Shown: one piece after another, positions 32,737 to 43,605 of the stretch
Layout of the letters: every line of letters begins with the position of its first letter
Numbering within the stretch: position 1 is the first letter of the stretch
From: Sophora flavescens
Lineage: Eukaryota > Streptophyta > Magnoliopsida > Fabales > Fabaceae
Direction: 5' to 3'
NCBI GenBank assembly: GCA_030762895.1
Contig: CM061062.1
Location: 141,095,104-141,159,103, forward strand
Length of the DNA stretch: 64,000 nucleotides
Made by a program: the position numbers and the translations under genes
Notes under the pieces: generated by a model
Databases searched by the model: none
What the model was told of the DNA's origin: nothing
Seen by the model: only the letters and a program-made list of their open reading frames with translations

Positions 32737-33726
32737 AAGGGTGGCAAATGGATGGATCGGATAAATTTTTATTCGGATCTTAACAGATGGATTAAAAACA
32801 ATCCATTAATCCATTGTAATCTATTAAAAATTCATTAAAAAAATCCAATTCATCCATGATCCATTAAATAAAATCCATCCGATCCATCCATTAACAACTT
32901 TTCATGGATGGATATCCAATCCATCCACTAAAATTTATTTTAAGAAATTAAATAATTTTATATCTCTTTTATCCATCCATAAAATATTTTTAAAATAATT
33001 TGTAAAAAAAATTAAAATATTATCTCTATCTCATTCACGCTCTCCTCTTTCTTCCTCCCTCTCTACCCTTTCTCTCTCTCCCCTTTTTTCTTCCTACTCC
33101 CTCTCTATCTTTACTCTCTCTCCACTCTATCTCACGATCATTTTGTATCGCTGTCAGTTTTCTATTATATATAGGAGTTATTGATTATGTGCATCTACAA
33201 AGGTTGTTTTGCCACAACGTTCTATGACATTGTTTTACGAAACTTGTTATGACTTTCTGTGCTTTCAATTAGTTAATATATTTTTTTAAAGTTTCTCAGC
33301 AAAAAAGAAAAAAAAGGCAACGAAAAAATAAAACGCACGTGATAATGTGGACTACAACTGGTGCTCGAGAACAATTAATTAGTTAATACTTAATGCAACA
33401 AAAAAAGAAAAAAAACAGATAAATAAAAAAAATAGTGAAGAAAATTAGATTGAGTGTTTTTTTTGTTACAAATGGAGGTTTTTTTTATTTGGTGAAAAAT
33501 AATATGAAAAAAATAAATTGGTTTTGGAATGGATAAAAGTTGATCCATTACATTTTTGATTGTTGATCCAATGGATTTTAAAAAATATTGGATGGATCAT
33601 AAACCATCCACTAAAAAAATAATCCAATCCATCCAATCCATTTATATTATTTTTTTATATATAGATGGATTGGATGGATTTTCTCATGGATGGATGGTGG
33701 ACAAATGAATTATTTTGCCACCCCTA
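32737..33726. mobile_element. Non-autonomous hAT-like transposon with 8-bp target duplication
   Basis: Terminal inverted repeats are TAAGGGTGGCAAA at 32737 and its counterpart TTTTGCCACCCCTA ending at 33726. CTGACAAT flanks both ends exactly (32729-32736 and 33727-33734). An 8-bp duplication and GGGTGGCAAA termini are hAT features. Subterminal regions are dense in ATCCATCC/GGATGGAT words, probably transposase-binding sites. The 990 bp has no ORF, so it needs a transposase from elsewhere. Confidence 0.85.
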
Positions 33727-33843
33727 CTGACAATGTATACCAATTAAACTCATAGAAGATCACTGCATCTCATTAATAATCAAAGATTCAATACATGTTG
33801 GATATCAAACAAAAAGTGAGGACTAGCATAATCTATGGCCACC

Positions 33844-34150
33844 CTAGCAAGTAGCAAAGTTATGACCAACCATATTGTCTTGCCTCCTAGAGAACCCCAC
33901 ATGAAAGTTTTGACAAGAAAAAGAAATCAAATCCTTACATGAAAAAATAATATCATCAAATTCAGTAACATCATCATGAGTTGATTTCATACTATCCACT
34001 ACTATTTTGGAGTCTAGCTCGAAAATTACCTTCTCTCTCTTCAAATCTTTCAACAGTCTCCCCATGTGAATATCCATGATAGGCTTAAACTAATGGGTTT
34101 TGGCTCCCAAAAAATTCCCCAACTCATCTCTATGACACATTAAGTCATAA
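33844..34150 (-). pseudogene. RNase H domain scrap, LINE-type
   Basis: Minus strand shows EL-x-SKIVVDSM, DDIIFSCKDLISFSCQNFHV and FSRRQDNMVGHNFA, the second half of the RNase H domain found at the end of plant LINE ORF2 proteins. In-frame stops occur upstream (KTH-stop-FKPIMDIH) and the segment ends at a stop at 33844. No RT or poly(A) tail is visible. Confidence 0.6.
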
Positions 34151-34749
34151 AAAACAGAAGCAATTAAAATCAGGGAATGATGAAGTTCAAAAGCCAAAGA
34201 TAATAATGAAAGTGTTCTAAAATGAGATGATTTTACACATTAGAACCTTTTTACATTACCGTTTTCAGCACCCCATACGAAGAAGTGTTCATGGAAACCA
34301 AACCAAGAGGGATGTGTATGATGTGGACCTGTTTGAGGGAGCAAGAATCATAATAAGAATAAGAATAAGAATCAGAATCAGAATAAGAAGATATAAACCA
34401 AAAAGGCTCTCATGGACAGCACTCTCTCACTGAGAATACAAACCTCTCTTATGTAGGACATCGCTCGAGCAGCGGGGTCAAAAAATCAACCTCTCGTATA
34501 GTGTATCTCTCCCATCTCCATTTTACCACCCTTTGTTTCACTCCACTCAACCTGCACCTCTATAATACTTGTATTGATGTATCACTCCCTCATAGATTGT
34601 ATCCCTCCCACACAATTTAAAGACCCTTTCTTTCTCTCCACTCAAGCTGCTCCTCTATACCACTTGAGGTGGATTGTTGCTAATACTTGGTGATAACTTC
34701 TTTCACTAGTGGAAAATTGAAATTCTCAAAACTAAACTTTTTGCAGGTG
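34151..34749. other. Intergenic DNA with AATAAG microsatellite
   Basis: A short AAGAAT/AATAAG/AATCAG repeat is at 34344-34390. Two imperfect copies of a phrase with CTCCACTCAA and CTCCTCTATA-like words occur at about 34550 and 34640. No gene recognised. Confidence 0.5.
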
Positions 34750-35193
34750 AAATTTGCGACACCCTAATCTAAGGTCATCACACTACTACCCAAGAACGGA
34801 AATTAAATTATTAACGCTGGTTACTTTCGGAAAATATACTTATAAGAGACTTTTTCTTTAAAAAAATAGTGCTGAATTTTTTTTCTAACATAATACCATT
34901 GCAAACATACACTATATATATATATATATCTATATATATATATATAGATAGTTATATATATATATCGATACATCACCTTTTTACATACATGAAACCTATA
35001 ATAGGAGATAACAAAAGAGCCCTCATGAGTATAGGCTATTCTCCATCAAACTAAGCAAAAAAAATAAAGAGATATATACACATCAGCAACAAGTAGTTCA
35101 GAACCACATTCAAAAACTTATGGCTCTCTGAAGCCAGATCAAAACTGTCAAGACTCACTACCCCAAAAACTCTACCTAAAGCTGGTTAAGCTA

Positions 35194-35676
35194 CTAAAAA
35201 CCATTGGGAAGATCATGATGATCAATCCCGCATACAACTGACGAATCTGAAGATGATGTCTCTGCTACAACTGCGTCATCTGAAGAATCTTCATTATCAA
35301 CCGCAGGAGGTTGAAACTCAGGATCATCCTCAATGTATTCCTCTGGATATTCCTCTCCCTCATTTAACTCCACTTCAGCAGGAGGTTCCGCAGGTCCTAA
35401 TATCTGAAGAGGATATGGTTGAGGCGGATCCATCAATCCGTGCTCTTCCAAGTACTGTAGGTAAAGCGAAACTGGAGGTAGAGATACCTCGACCGTCTCC
35501 ACTACGTGAATTCTCTGTTGTGGTCCTTCCTCTACTGTACCGATCACCTCTCTACTCGGTCCATTGTAGGTGGCGCTGAGTGCCCCAAGGTTAATCTCCC
35601 AGGCACCACCATATTGCGCACGATCAAAAGTGATCGTTCAGACCCTCGATTTCACCAATGGTATATCTGGGTTCAT
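35194..35676 (-). pseudogene. LTR-borne acidic protein ORF, 3' LTR of B
   Basis: ATG at 35676 (MNPDIPLVKSRV) follows CAG of a pyrimidine-rich acceptor. An in-frame TGA in codon 13 replaces the CGA of the right-LTR copy, a CpG C-to-T change. The rest is open to 35194: GGAWEINLGA, VSLPPVSLYLQYLEEHGL, an acidic segment rich in Glu and Pro, and a C-terminus DHHDLPNGF. Unknown family; homologue of the ORFs in A and A2. Confidence 0.7.
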
Positions 35677-37699
35677 CTGAATGTGTAAGAGTGAGAAACC
35701 AATACATGGATCTTACTCAATAACTACATACTAGCCACCATATAACACATCAACATTTACCACGTACAAACATTTATAAACAAACAGTTTATCAGTGGGT
35801 TCAACACCCCAAACATCATCCATAAAAATTATGCATGACACTTCATATTCATCATCTAAATTCGTCCTAATCTCATGAGATATCCCAACCTATAATGAGT
35901 TGATCAGACTCTAGAGCCACACTGGCTAAATAGGCACACTGTCACTAGGCACACAAAGTGTGTGGCTAATCTTGGCACACTGCCACTAGGTGTGTAACCT
36001 CTTCCCATCCACACATGGCACACAAGGTGTGGCTACTCTAGGCACACTGCCAAACACATTGCTAATGTCCACAATCAGGGCACCAATAGAAAGTAAGATG
36101 GGGTCTCCATGTCCTCCCTAGGCACATGAGAAAATGCATGTCGTAATTACCTTTCGCCGCTGGTAATTGATGCATCAAACCTCAAACCGTAGGCACGTCT
36201 GCCAAATGCATGTAAAACACTTTTGTTTTGTTCTTTTCTTTGTGTTCAATCTTTCTTTGCCGAAGCTCAAAATGGCTTACGACTCACATAGTTTTAAAAC
36301 ACTGTTAAAACTTTTATCACAACACAGGACCTCACTGTCCGAGTGCTCAATCACGACACCTCTCGACCGGTGCACCAGTCTTAGGTTCGTGGTATACTAG
36401 AAAACATCTTCAATGTTTCAACACGGTATACCTCATGTATACGGTACAAGCCCTCAAAGTCCAAATGAATGAGTCCATCACAACACAGAACCTTAGTACA
36501 CCGACGTCTCGGTTACTAAGTTCCACACCACTTTCAATACTGTTGAATCAACTTTTGATTTTCAGAAATTCTTTTTCCAAAGTAGAAATTCATTATAAAT
36601 CCTTAAATAATAAAACTTAGTTTTTCACAAACCAATGAGTCACTTGAGATTTACTTTCTTCAAAATATGCACTACCGTTTCAAAAATACTTGCCGTTTAT
36701 ATTTTTTCCAAATTTGCCGTCAAATATTATTTTTAAGGTTTTTTTTAAGCCAAAAACTTAACTTTTTCCACTTAATTAATTTTCTAAAATTATGATTAAC
36801 TTATTTTCACCAATTAATTTATAAAAGAATATTTTGTAATATTCCGGGTTTTCTTACGTAAAATTTAGTAGTGCGAAAATATTTTCACGGTTTCGCGCTT
36901 GTTGTGACTCATAATTCACTTTTCCATAAATAAATTATTAAAATAATAATATTTTTCAAAACTCCTTATTTTCCTCAAAATAAAATTCCTTTAATATTAT
37001 ATATCAACATTTTGCCGTTAAAATATTGAATATAATTTGCGAAGCTTCTTAAAGCTTTTATCCGATTTGCTTAATTGTGCACTGACCACTGTCAGGCTTC
37101 TCACACATCAACCAACAGTTATATCACAGATATTTCCCAGGCAGATCATGCATCACAGTAGCATAATATAATTGCAGATAAACAATTAGCGCAATTAAAA
37201 CCACACAGATACAAAAAACACAACAATAAACAACATAAATAAATACTAACAAACACATAATTACAAACAACCACGGGATAGCATATAGCCATTGAATAAA
37301 TCCTCTGGTGTTCCCCTCCTACCTCTTGAAGACTTTTTGGTGAACTTACAGATTCCTTCGGAATTTCGGTTCCCTCGTAAACGTCGTACTCAACTAACCT
37401 TCAACCATTACAACCAAATAGTTACAAATCAAGAAACTAAAACATTCTAAACCCTAATACATAGTCACGGCCTCTAGGGTTTTTGAATGACTAAAATTTC
37501 TAATCATGATTAAGTCATGGATTAGTGATCCTTGATTAACCTAAATCATAGATTAGTGACTAAATAACTAAGTTTCAAACTCAAAACTTCCTAACTCTTT
37601 TATACATGGATTCGACCCCAATAGGTTCAAAGGGCTAAGGTTCTTAGTTTAATAAACCAACTTGGATTTAGTAAGCATACATACTATTAGCTTGATTAA

Positions 37700-39283
37700 T
37701 GATGAGTGTGATTCCACCTCATCTTTGTCCATCATTTTGCATGCATTTTCATGTAGTTTAGGCATATTTTTATTAGATTTTAGGTTAATTTTCCTTTGGA
37801 ACGGGTAAGGCGGTTTTCGTGTGTTGTTTTGCAGATATAAAGGGTAAATTGCTCAAGATCAACCATGATGAAGTTTGGATGAAGATGGAGCTTTAAAACT
37901 GAAGAAAATGAGCCAAACAGAGCCCATCACGGCCTAGCCGTGATGCCCATCACGGCCATGATCGAGCAAAACTGAAAAAGAAGAAAGGCTGAAGTCAGAG
38001 TCTGTCACGGCCTGGCCGTGATAGCCATTGCGGCCGTGACCCAAAACCACCACAAGTCAGAGCACATCACGGCCCAGCCGTGAAATTCTTCACGGGCCAA
38101 AACAGAGGCTCGCGTCGCGAGCAGTATATTCACATCGTGAATGACCAGATTTTGCACAACTTCCAGAAGTAGAGACCGTCACGGCCTGGCCGTGATGGCC
38201 ATCACGGCCGTGACGCGCATTACTTGGACCTGAAGAAACCGAAATAGATCAGATTTTGAGTTGGTTTGGGACTCTAACTTCCCCATTTCTATAAATAAGG
38301 ACCAAGGCATCAGATACAGAGATGGGATCATCCATAACAACTAGGACTCTAGGCTTAGATCTCTTCTTCTCCTCTTCTCTTCTCTTCTCTGATTTTGTAT
38401 TTTCTACTATGTTGTCAACCCAGCTTGTCATCTCCATGGCAAGACTGGAGTAGTAGTTACTTTCTAGGGACTAGGGCTCTGCCCGAGGTTTGTAAATGAT
38501 GTTGATTTGATGTAAAATCGTTGTTGATTTCGTTATTGTTTTAGATCTGAGTTCTAGTGTGTTAATCACTCATAAATTTCGGCAACCGTTTATTTGCGTG
38601 ACGTAGACGTTCTAAGGAGGAACCTAGCGGTGAACTTAGGATTTCTAGGGTATTCCACTCGTAAAGCCCGGCGGAAGTTGGTTTGTGAGATGTGAATGAT
38701 CCAAGGAGGAACCTAGCGGTGAACTTAGGTTATTTGCATGACTGAGACATTTCAAGGAGGAACCTAGCGGTGAACTTGGGTGTCGGACCTATAGAAGTCA
38801 GACTTGGGACTGAAATCACGAGAGTTAGAAGCCATCCCTCGAGGAGCAACGAGTTGTCACGGAACGCAAAGGGTCCAATCTGGGATCGACTACCACGAGA
38901 GTAGGGGTCGGGTCAATTGGGCACGGCTTTTGTAACCCGAGAGGGAGCTTAAGCTATTAGAGGATAAACTCGCCTTCAAGGCAATTTCGGTAATCAACAA
39001 AGGTAAATCAGATTAGCAACATAAACAACCTCAAAGGTAACCCAAATCCCTAGGAATCCATTTAAATCGAAAATCCCAAAAACATTTGTTTTCTGCTCAT
39101 CTATCTTTTAATTTTCCAATTCAAACATTTTTTAAAACCATTTACAAAGTCCAGATCTAATCGATTCGAAAACCGATTGCGATTCGAGAACACAGTCTCT
39201 GTGGGTTCGATATCTTTTATTACTTGACGGCAGTCCGGTACACTTGCCGGAATCGCACGCGCGCGTTGACTTACGCGACATCA
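37700..39283 (+). repeat. 5' LTR of element N
   Basis: Contains the hairpin cluster (37925-38214), TATAAATA at 38290-38297 and three copies of GGAGGAACCTAGCGGTGAA downstream of it (38615, 38705, 38755). Transcription probably starts near 38320. Confidence 0.92.
37925..38214. repeat. Palindrome cluster in N LTR
   Basis: Four spaced pairs of near-palindromes of the type TCACGGCCTAGCCGTGA plus TCACGGCCGTGA, separated by 6-9 bases, and one of the type GCTCGCGTCGCGAGC. The cluster lies just upstream of the TATA box. The same cluster is at 43832-44119 in the other LTR. Confidence 0.85.
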
Positions 39284-39289
39284 AGTTTT

Positions 39290-39307
39290 TGGCGCCGTTG
39301 CCGGGGA
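39290..39307 (+). other. Primer binding site of N (tRNA-Asp)
   Basis: TGGCGCCGTTGCCGGGGA, exactly complementary to the last 18 bases of plant tRNA-Asp(GUC) including CCA. Six bases after the LTR. Asp primer sites are known in Athila-type elements. Confidence 0.85.
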
Positions 39308-39456
39308 CTGTGCCTTTTCGAATCTCAATTCAAATTTTGAATTAATTTTTCTGGACCTTTTCTTTTTATTTGATTTTTATTTCTGAAATTTAAAAAAAAA
39401 AAAAAATTCAAAAAAATTTATTTTCCTTCTATTGTATCCATCTCTCCGTGTGTTAT

Positions 39457-40446
39457 ATGCAAAGATCTCTAAGTCTTGGGAGCCTTAGTGAGATTGATCC
39501 GGAGATCAAGAGGACCTTCCACAGACGTAGAAGACTACAAAGAGAGGGAGAAAGGTTGAGTCCTGTTCCACTCATGGTGAATCAACCGGATACAAAGCCT
39601 TTGAAGGACTACGCAGCCCCAAATGCGAGAGGCTTGCGAACTGGGATTGCAAGGCCAGAGATTGAGGCGGAAAACTATACCATACCACCTATGTTAATCA
39701 ACATGATTAGGCAACATCAATTCGGAGGATTGCCTTCGGAGGACCCGACCGATCATATAGAAACATTCTTAGAGTTCACCGATGCAATTAGGATTAATGG
39801 AGCCTCAGTCGATGTTGTGCGTTTGAGATTGTTCCCCTCATCTCTCACTGGAAAGGCAAAGGCCTGGCTTAAGCAAATCCCCGCTAACACTTTGACTACT
39901 TGGGACCAATTGGAGCAGGCGTTCTTGGAGAAATTCTTCCCTCCATCCAAGACGGCCTACATAAGAACCCAGATCACCGGCTTCTTCCAGAAAGACGGAG
40001 AATCATTATCAGAAGCTTGGGATCGTTACAAGGGACTGCTGGAGTCGTGCCCACATCACGGACTCGAGAGGTGGTTAATAGTGCACACCTTCTATAACGG
40101 ATTGGACTACTCGTCAAAGGTGTCACTAGATTCTGCAGCCGGTGGAGCATTTATGAATAGGCCTCTCACTGAGGCATTCAACATCATCGAGAATGTCGCC
40201 ACCAACTACCACCAATGGGGATCCGAAAGAGGTAATAACCCGAACAAGATTTCGGGGGGTAAGTTTGAAGTAAGTAGCATTGATCTGATTATGTCTAAAT
40301 TTGACTCACTAAATAAAAGATTAGATAAGATTGAAAGAGCTAATGTGAGTGCAATAGGTGCTACTAACCTTGTTTGTGAGATTTGTGGAATGCAGGGACA
40401 TGACATGATGGGATGCCCACATGGATCGCTTCGGGTGAGCAAGTGA
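39457..40446 (+). CDS. Gag of element N
   Basis: ATG at 39457 (MQRSLSLGSL). The Athila-type Gag core is very well kept: PPMLINMIRQHQFGGLPSED, KAWLKQIPANTLTTWDQLEQ, AFLEKFFPPSKTAYIRTQI, GESLSEAWDRYKGLLESCPH, WLIVHTFYNGLD. A zinc knuckle C-x2-C-x4-H-x4-C is at CEICGMQGHDMMGC near the end. A one-base loss near 40432 pushes the frame into a TGA at 40444. The true continuation (EQVNSCNNYYDTNP) is in another frame until about 40560, where the original frame resumes. Likely produced as Gag-protease in the ancestor. Single lesion zone, so decay is recent. Confidence 0.85.
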   Translation: MQRSLSLGSLSEIDPEIKRTFHRRRRLQREGERLSPVPLMVNQPDTKPLKDYAAPNARGLRTGIARPEIEAENYTIPPMLINMIRQHQFGGLPSEDPTDHIETFLEFTDAIRINGASVDVVRLRLFPSSLTGKAKAWLKQIPANTLTTWDQLEQAFLEKFFPPSKTAYIRTQITGFFQKDGESLSEAWDRYKGLLESCPHHGLERWLIVHTFYNGLDYSSKVSLDSAAGGAFMNRPLTEAFNIIENVATNYHQWGSERGNNPNKISGGKFEVSSIDLIMSKFDSLNKRLDKIERANVSAIGATNLVCEICGMQGHDMMGCPHGSLRVSK

Positions 40447-40464
40447 ACTCTTGTAACAACTACT

Positions 40465-41769
40465 ATGATACGAACCCGAAGCTGCCCAACTATGCTCCCC
40501 CAAATCCCTACAACCAAAGAAGAAACAACCCTTACCTCTCCTACGGCAACTACAAAGAACACGCTTAATCATGAGTTCCAAGAGGGTCAAGGTAATAAGA
40601 GAGCAGCACCGGGGTATCCTCAGGTACAAAGATCTAAACTCGAGACTTTATTTGAAAGTTTTGTCGAAACTCAGACAAAACAGAATGAGGAGTTTAGACA
40701 ACAAGGAAGGGCAGTGAGTGAGGCAATAAAGGATCTAGCATCTAAGGTAGACAACTTAGCAACTCATAACAAGATGCTAGAAAACCAGATTGCCCAACAA
40801 GCCAGCACGTACTCGAGACCTAAGGGTACATTCCCGGGGCAACCCGAAGCAAATCCCAATGAGCATTGCAATGTCATACACTTGAGGGATGATAACCTTG
40901 GGGTGGGGGTAGCTGAAATGGACGTGGAACCGGAGGAGGACACGAGCGAAAAGGAAGAGCCAGAACCGAAATATGTCCCTCCACCACCGTACCAACCCCC
41001 GATACCTTTCCCACAGAGGTTGGTCAAGAAAAAGCAAGTACATGTAGAGACTAAAATGCCTACTAAACTGAAAGACCCAGGTAGTTTCTCCATCGCTTGC
41101 TCGATCGAACAAGTGGAAATAGACCCAGCCTTATGTGACTTAGGGGCTAGCACGAGCTTGATGTCCCTCACTATCATGGAAAGGTTGGGAAGCAAAGAGT
41201 TGAGACCATTCAAATTCCCCTTACAATTTGCGGATGGCTCAACTAGGACTCCTCTAGGCATACTAGAGAATGTTCCTGTAAAGGTAGGGAAAATTCTCAT
41301 CCCTACCGACTTCCTGGTATTGGACATGAAAGGGAATTCTAAATTCCCCATCATTTTAGGAAGGCCATTCTTGGCAACCGCTGGAGCATTAATAGACGTA
41401 AGGAATGGCAAACTCTCTCTAAATGTAGAGGAAGGTAGGGTAAATTTTCAGTTGACTAACTCTTGTAACAACCCTCCTTTTGAGAGCCATGTGTGCAGAA
41501 TTGATGTAACGTCTCCAGCGGTAGAGAAAGAACTTAGCATGGAAGCAACCCCAAATATACGCATGGTTGAAGATGCAACCAGTGGTGAAGTCGGGATTGC
41601 TGTCCATGCAGAAACAATACTTCTGCCGGGAGGAAGGAAGGCTAGGAAGCTCCGAGAGAAAAGAGCAAAGCGGAAGCGTTACTGGCCGTATGAGCAAAAA
41701 CGGCTATTTGAAGGAGTTCCTTGGAAGAGAAGTGTGCCTGCACTTCTACGCCCAGCCGACCCCGGTTGA
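40465..41769 (+). CDS. Gag C-terminus and protease of element N
   Basis: Same frame as the Gag ORF. From about 40560: a coiled region (LETLFESFVETQTKQNEEF, SKVDNLATHNKMLENQIAQQ), an acidic/Pro-rich linker (PEEDTSEKEEPEPKYVPPPP) and a retropepsin-like domain of about 41090-41440 (ALCDLGASTSLM with D-L-G at the active site, then DFLVLDMKG, PIILGRPFLATAGALIDV). A basic tail (RKLREKRAKRKRYW) ends at a stop at 41769. No RT follows, although autonomous relatives read on into RT. Confidence 0.85.
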   Translation: MIRTRSCPTMLPQIPTTKEETTLTSPTATTKNTLNHEFQEGQGNKRAAPGYPQVQRSKLETLFESFVETQTKQNEEFRQQGRAVSEAIKDLASKVDNLATHNKMLENQIAQQASTYSRPKGTFPGQPEANPNEHCNVIHLRDDNLGVGVAEMDVEPEEDTSEKEEPEPKYVPPPPYQPPIPFPQRLVKKKQVHVETKMPTKLKDPGSFSIACSIEQVEIDPALCDLGASTSLMSLTIMERLGSKELRPFKFPLQFADGSTRTPLGILENVPVKVGKILIPTDFLVLDMKGNSKFPIILGRPFLATAGALIDVRNGKLSLNVEEGRVNFQLTNSCNNPPFESHVCRIDVTSPAVEKELSMEATPNIRMVEDATSGEVGIAVHAETILLPGGRKARKLREKRAKRKRYWPYEQKRLFEGVPWKRSVPALLRPADPG

Positions 41770-43605
41770 TTGAAGGAAGTTTGGTCAAGCTTAGGACCGT
41801 AAACAAGCGCTTCTTGGGAGGCAACCCAAGTTTTCTTTCCCTTTTTCCTTTTGTTTTTGATTTAACCTCTTGAATAATTTGAGAAGATCAAGAGGCAAAA
41901 ATATCATTAATAGGTTTGTCTAGTGTTTTCAGGTTGAGAAAGAGAAGAAGAGCATAAAAAGATAAAGTCAGAGGCCATCACGCCCTGGCCGTGACAGTGG
42001 TCACGGCCGTGATGAATTAAGCAAGAGCACAGAAAGGATCACGGCCTAGCCGTGACAACCATCATGGGCGTGATGAGTAGGATGCCAAGGCCAGAGAGCA
42101 TCACGGCCTAGCCGTGATGTATATCACGGCCGTGACAGGGCAACTCCTGAGGACCAGAAACGATCACAGCCTGCCCGTGACAAGCCTCACGGCCGTGAGG
42201 AAATTTCTACCCAAGTTTTGACTAGAATGTGAGCCAACACCCGCTACCGACTCGGTAAGTTGTTCCATTTTTCTCCTCTCTCCGACTTGATTATTTACAT
42301 TGGAAACAATATAAGTAATCAAGCTTGGGGTAGGGGTATTTATTTTTGCATTTGCATTGTTGCATTCATATTGCATTCTCATAGGCATGGATTGGTATGA
42401 TCACATTCTCTAGATTGCTCCTCACTTAGAACATGCATCCGATTGTGAGAACTTGGAGCCCAATGAATTGAGATAGTGAATTTTGAACCCAATTTTTCAT
42501 TATTCTTGTGATATGGCTAAAAAAAAAAAAATTTCTTGAGATAGTCAATTGATAGTTGATAATTAGCATGTGGTTCCTTAAACTTGTGTATCTCACTGAT
42601 TTTTGAACTACTAAATGTAAGATTTTGAGCCAAAAGGGGTATTCACTAAATCTACCCCATTTCTTGTGATAGAGTGATTTAATTCCTCTTGGATTGTATT
42701 TTCTAGAACTTGACTTGAAACCATTTCAAAACTTAAAAATTTCTGAAAACATTTTTTGGAAATGATTGAGGCACTAGGTATTTTTCCGGTCTCCCGAGCT
42801 TTGAATGATAAATGCTACCTCTTAGTTGCCCAATTTTGAGCCTAAAAAAAAATACTTTTCTTGGTACCATGAATTAATTTGATAAATAATGCTTGGTATG
42901 GCACCTTTTAAAGTTTTACAAAAAGGGTAATTGGTAGTTGGAAAAAGTATGGGAAGAAAAAGCTAGAAAGTAATTTCTCTTGAGCTATAAATCTCCCCTT
43001 CTCCAAACAAATAAAAATGAAATAAACAGAAAAAAAAAATGGAGAAGGGGATGACAAAGAAAGTGAGAAATGAAAAGAAAAAAAAAATTTAAATTAAATG
43101 AAGGAAGAAAGGTGGAAAAGTAAACCAAAGCCCAAAAAGGGGTATTTTAGAAGGTGTCATGCTTTGTAATGTTTGATAATCTGTCTAGCCTTCTTGAAAT
43201 TCCCTTTCCTTGATTTTCCCACCTTACAATAAATCCCATGGCCACATTACAACCAAAGGAAAAGACCTCTTGATTCTTAAGTGTTTTCATTAATAAAGTG
43301 GAGATTTGGTTAATAGTCAAGCCTATGGTAAAATACTTTCCTTGAGGAAATTGAGTGAATTGTCAATAAACCCTAAAACACTTGAGTGAGGTGAGATGAG
43401 TGCCCAAATCAGTGAGAACATGAACTAGAAGAACCTAAGCTTCTAATTGGACTTGAACTTGATTATCTCTTGAGTGCTTATTAAAAATGCCTATTACTTG
43501 GATTAGCTTCTAGGGTTCTTGGTTCACTATCCATGCTTTAATTGATTTATCTTATGGCCTGAGTAATTACTTGAGGACAAGCAAAGTTTTAAGCTTGGGG
43601 TGATT
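41770..43605. other. Non-coding 3' region of element N
   Basis: Holds the second palindrome cluster (41976-42199), then A-rich DNA without ORFs. The end has the purine-rich AAGCTTGGGGTGATT (43591-43605) before the 3' LTR, the polypurine tract. Confidence 0.75.
41976..42199. repeat. Internal palindrome cluster of N
   Basis: Four spaced pairs related to those in the LTR (for example TCACGGCCTAGCCGTGA then TCACGGCCGTGA), each pair following an AG-rich linker. Confidence 0.85.

Noticed and set aside
38249..38437. 62-codon minus-strand frame, identical at 44154-44342
   Set aside because: Duplicated only because both LTRs of N are near-identical. It overlaps the TATA box and start region and has no recognisable motif.
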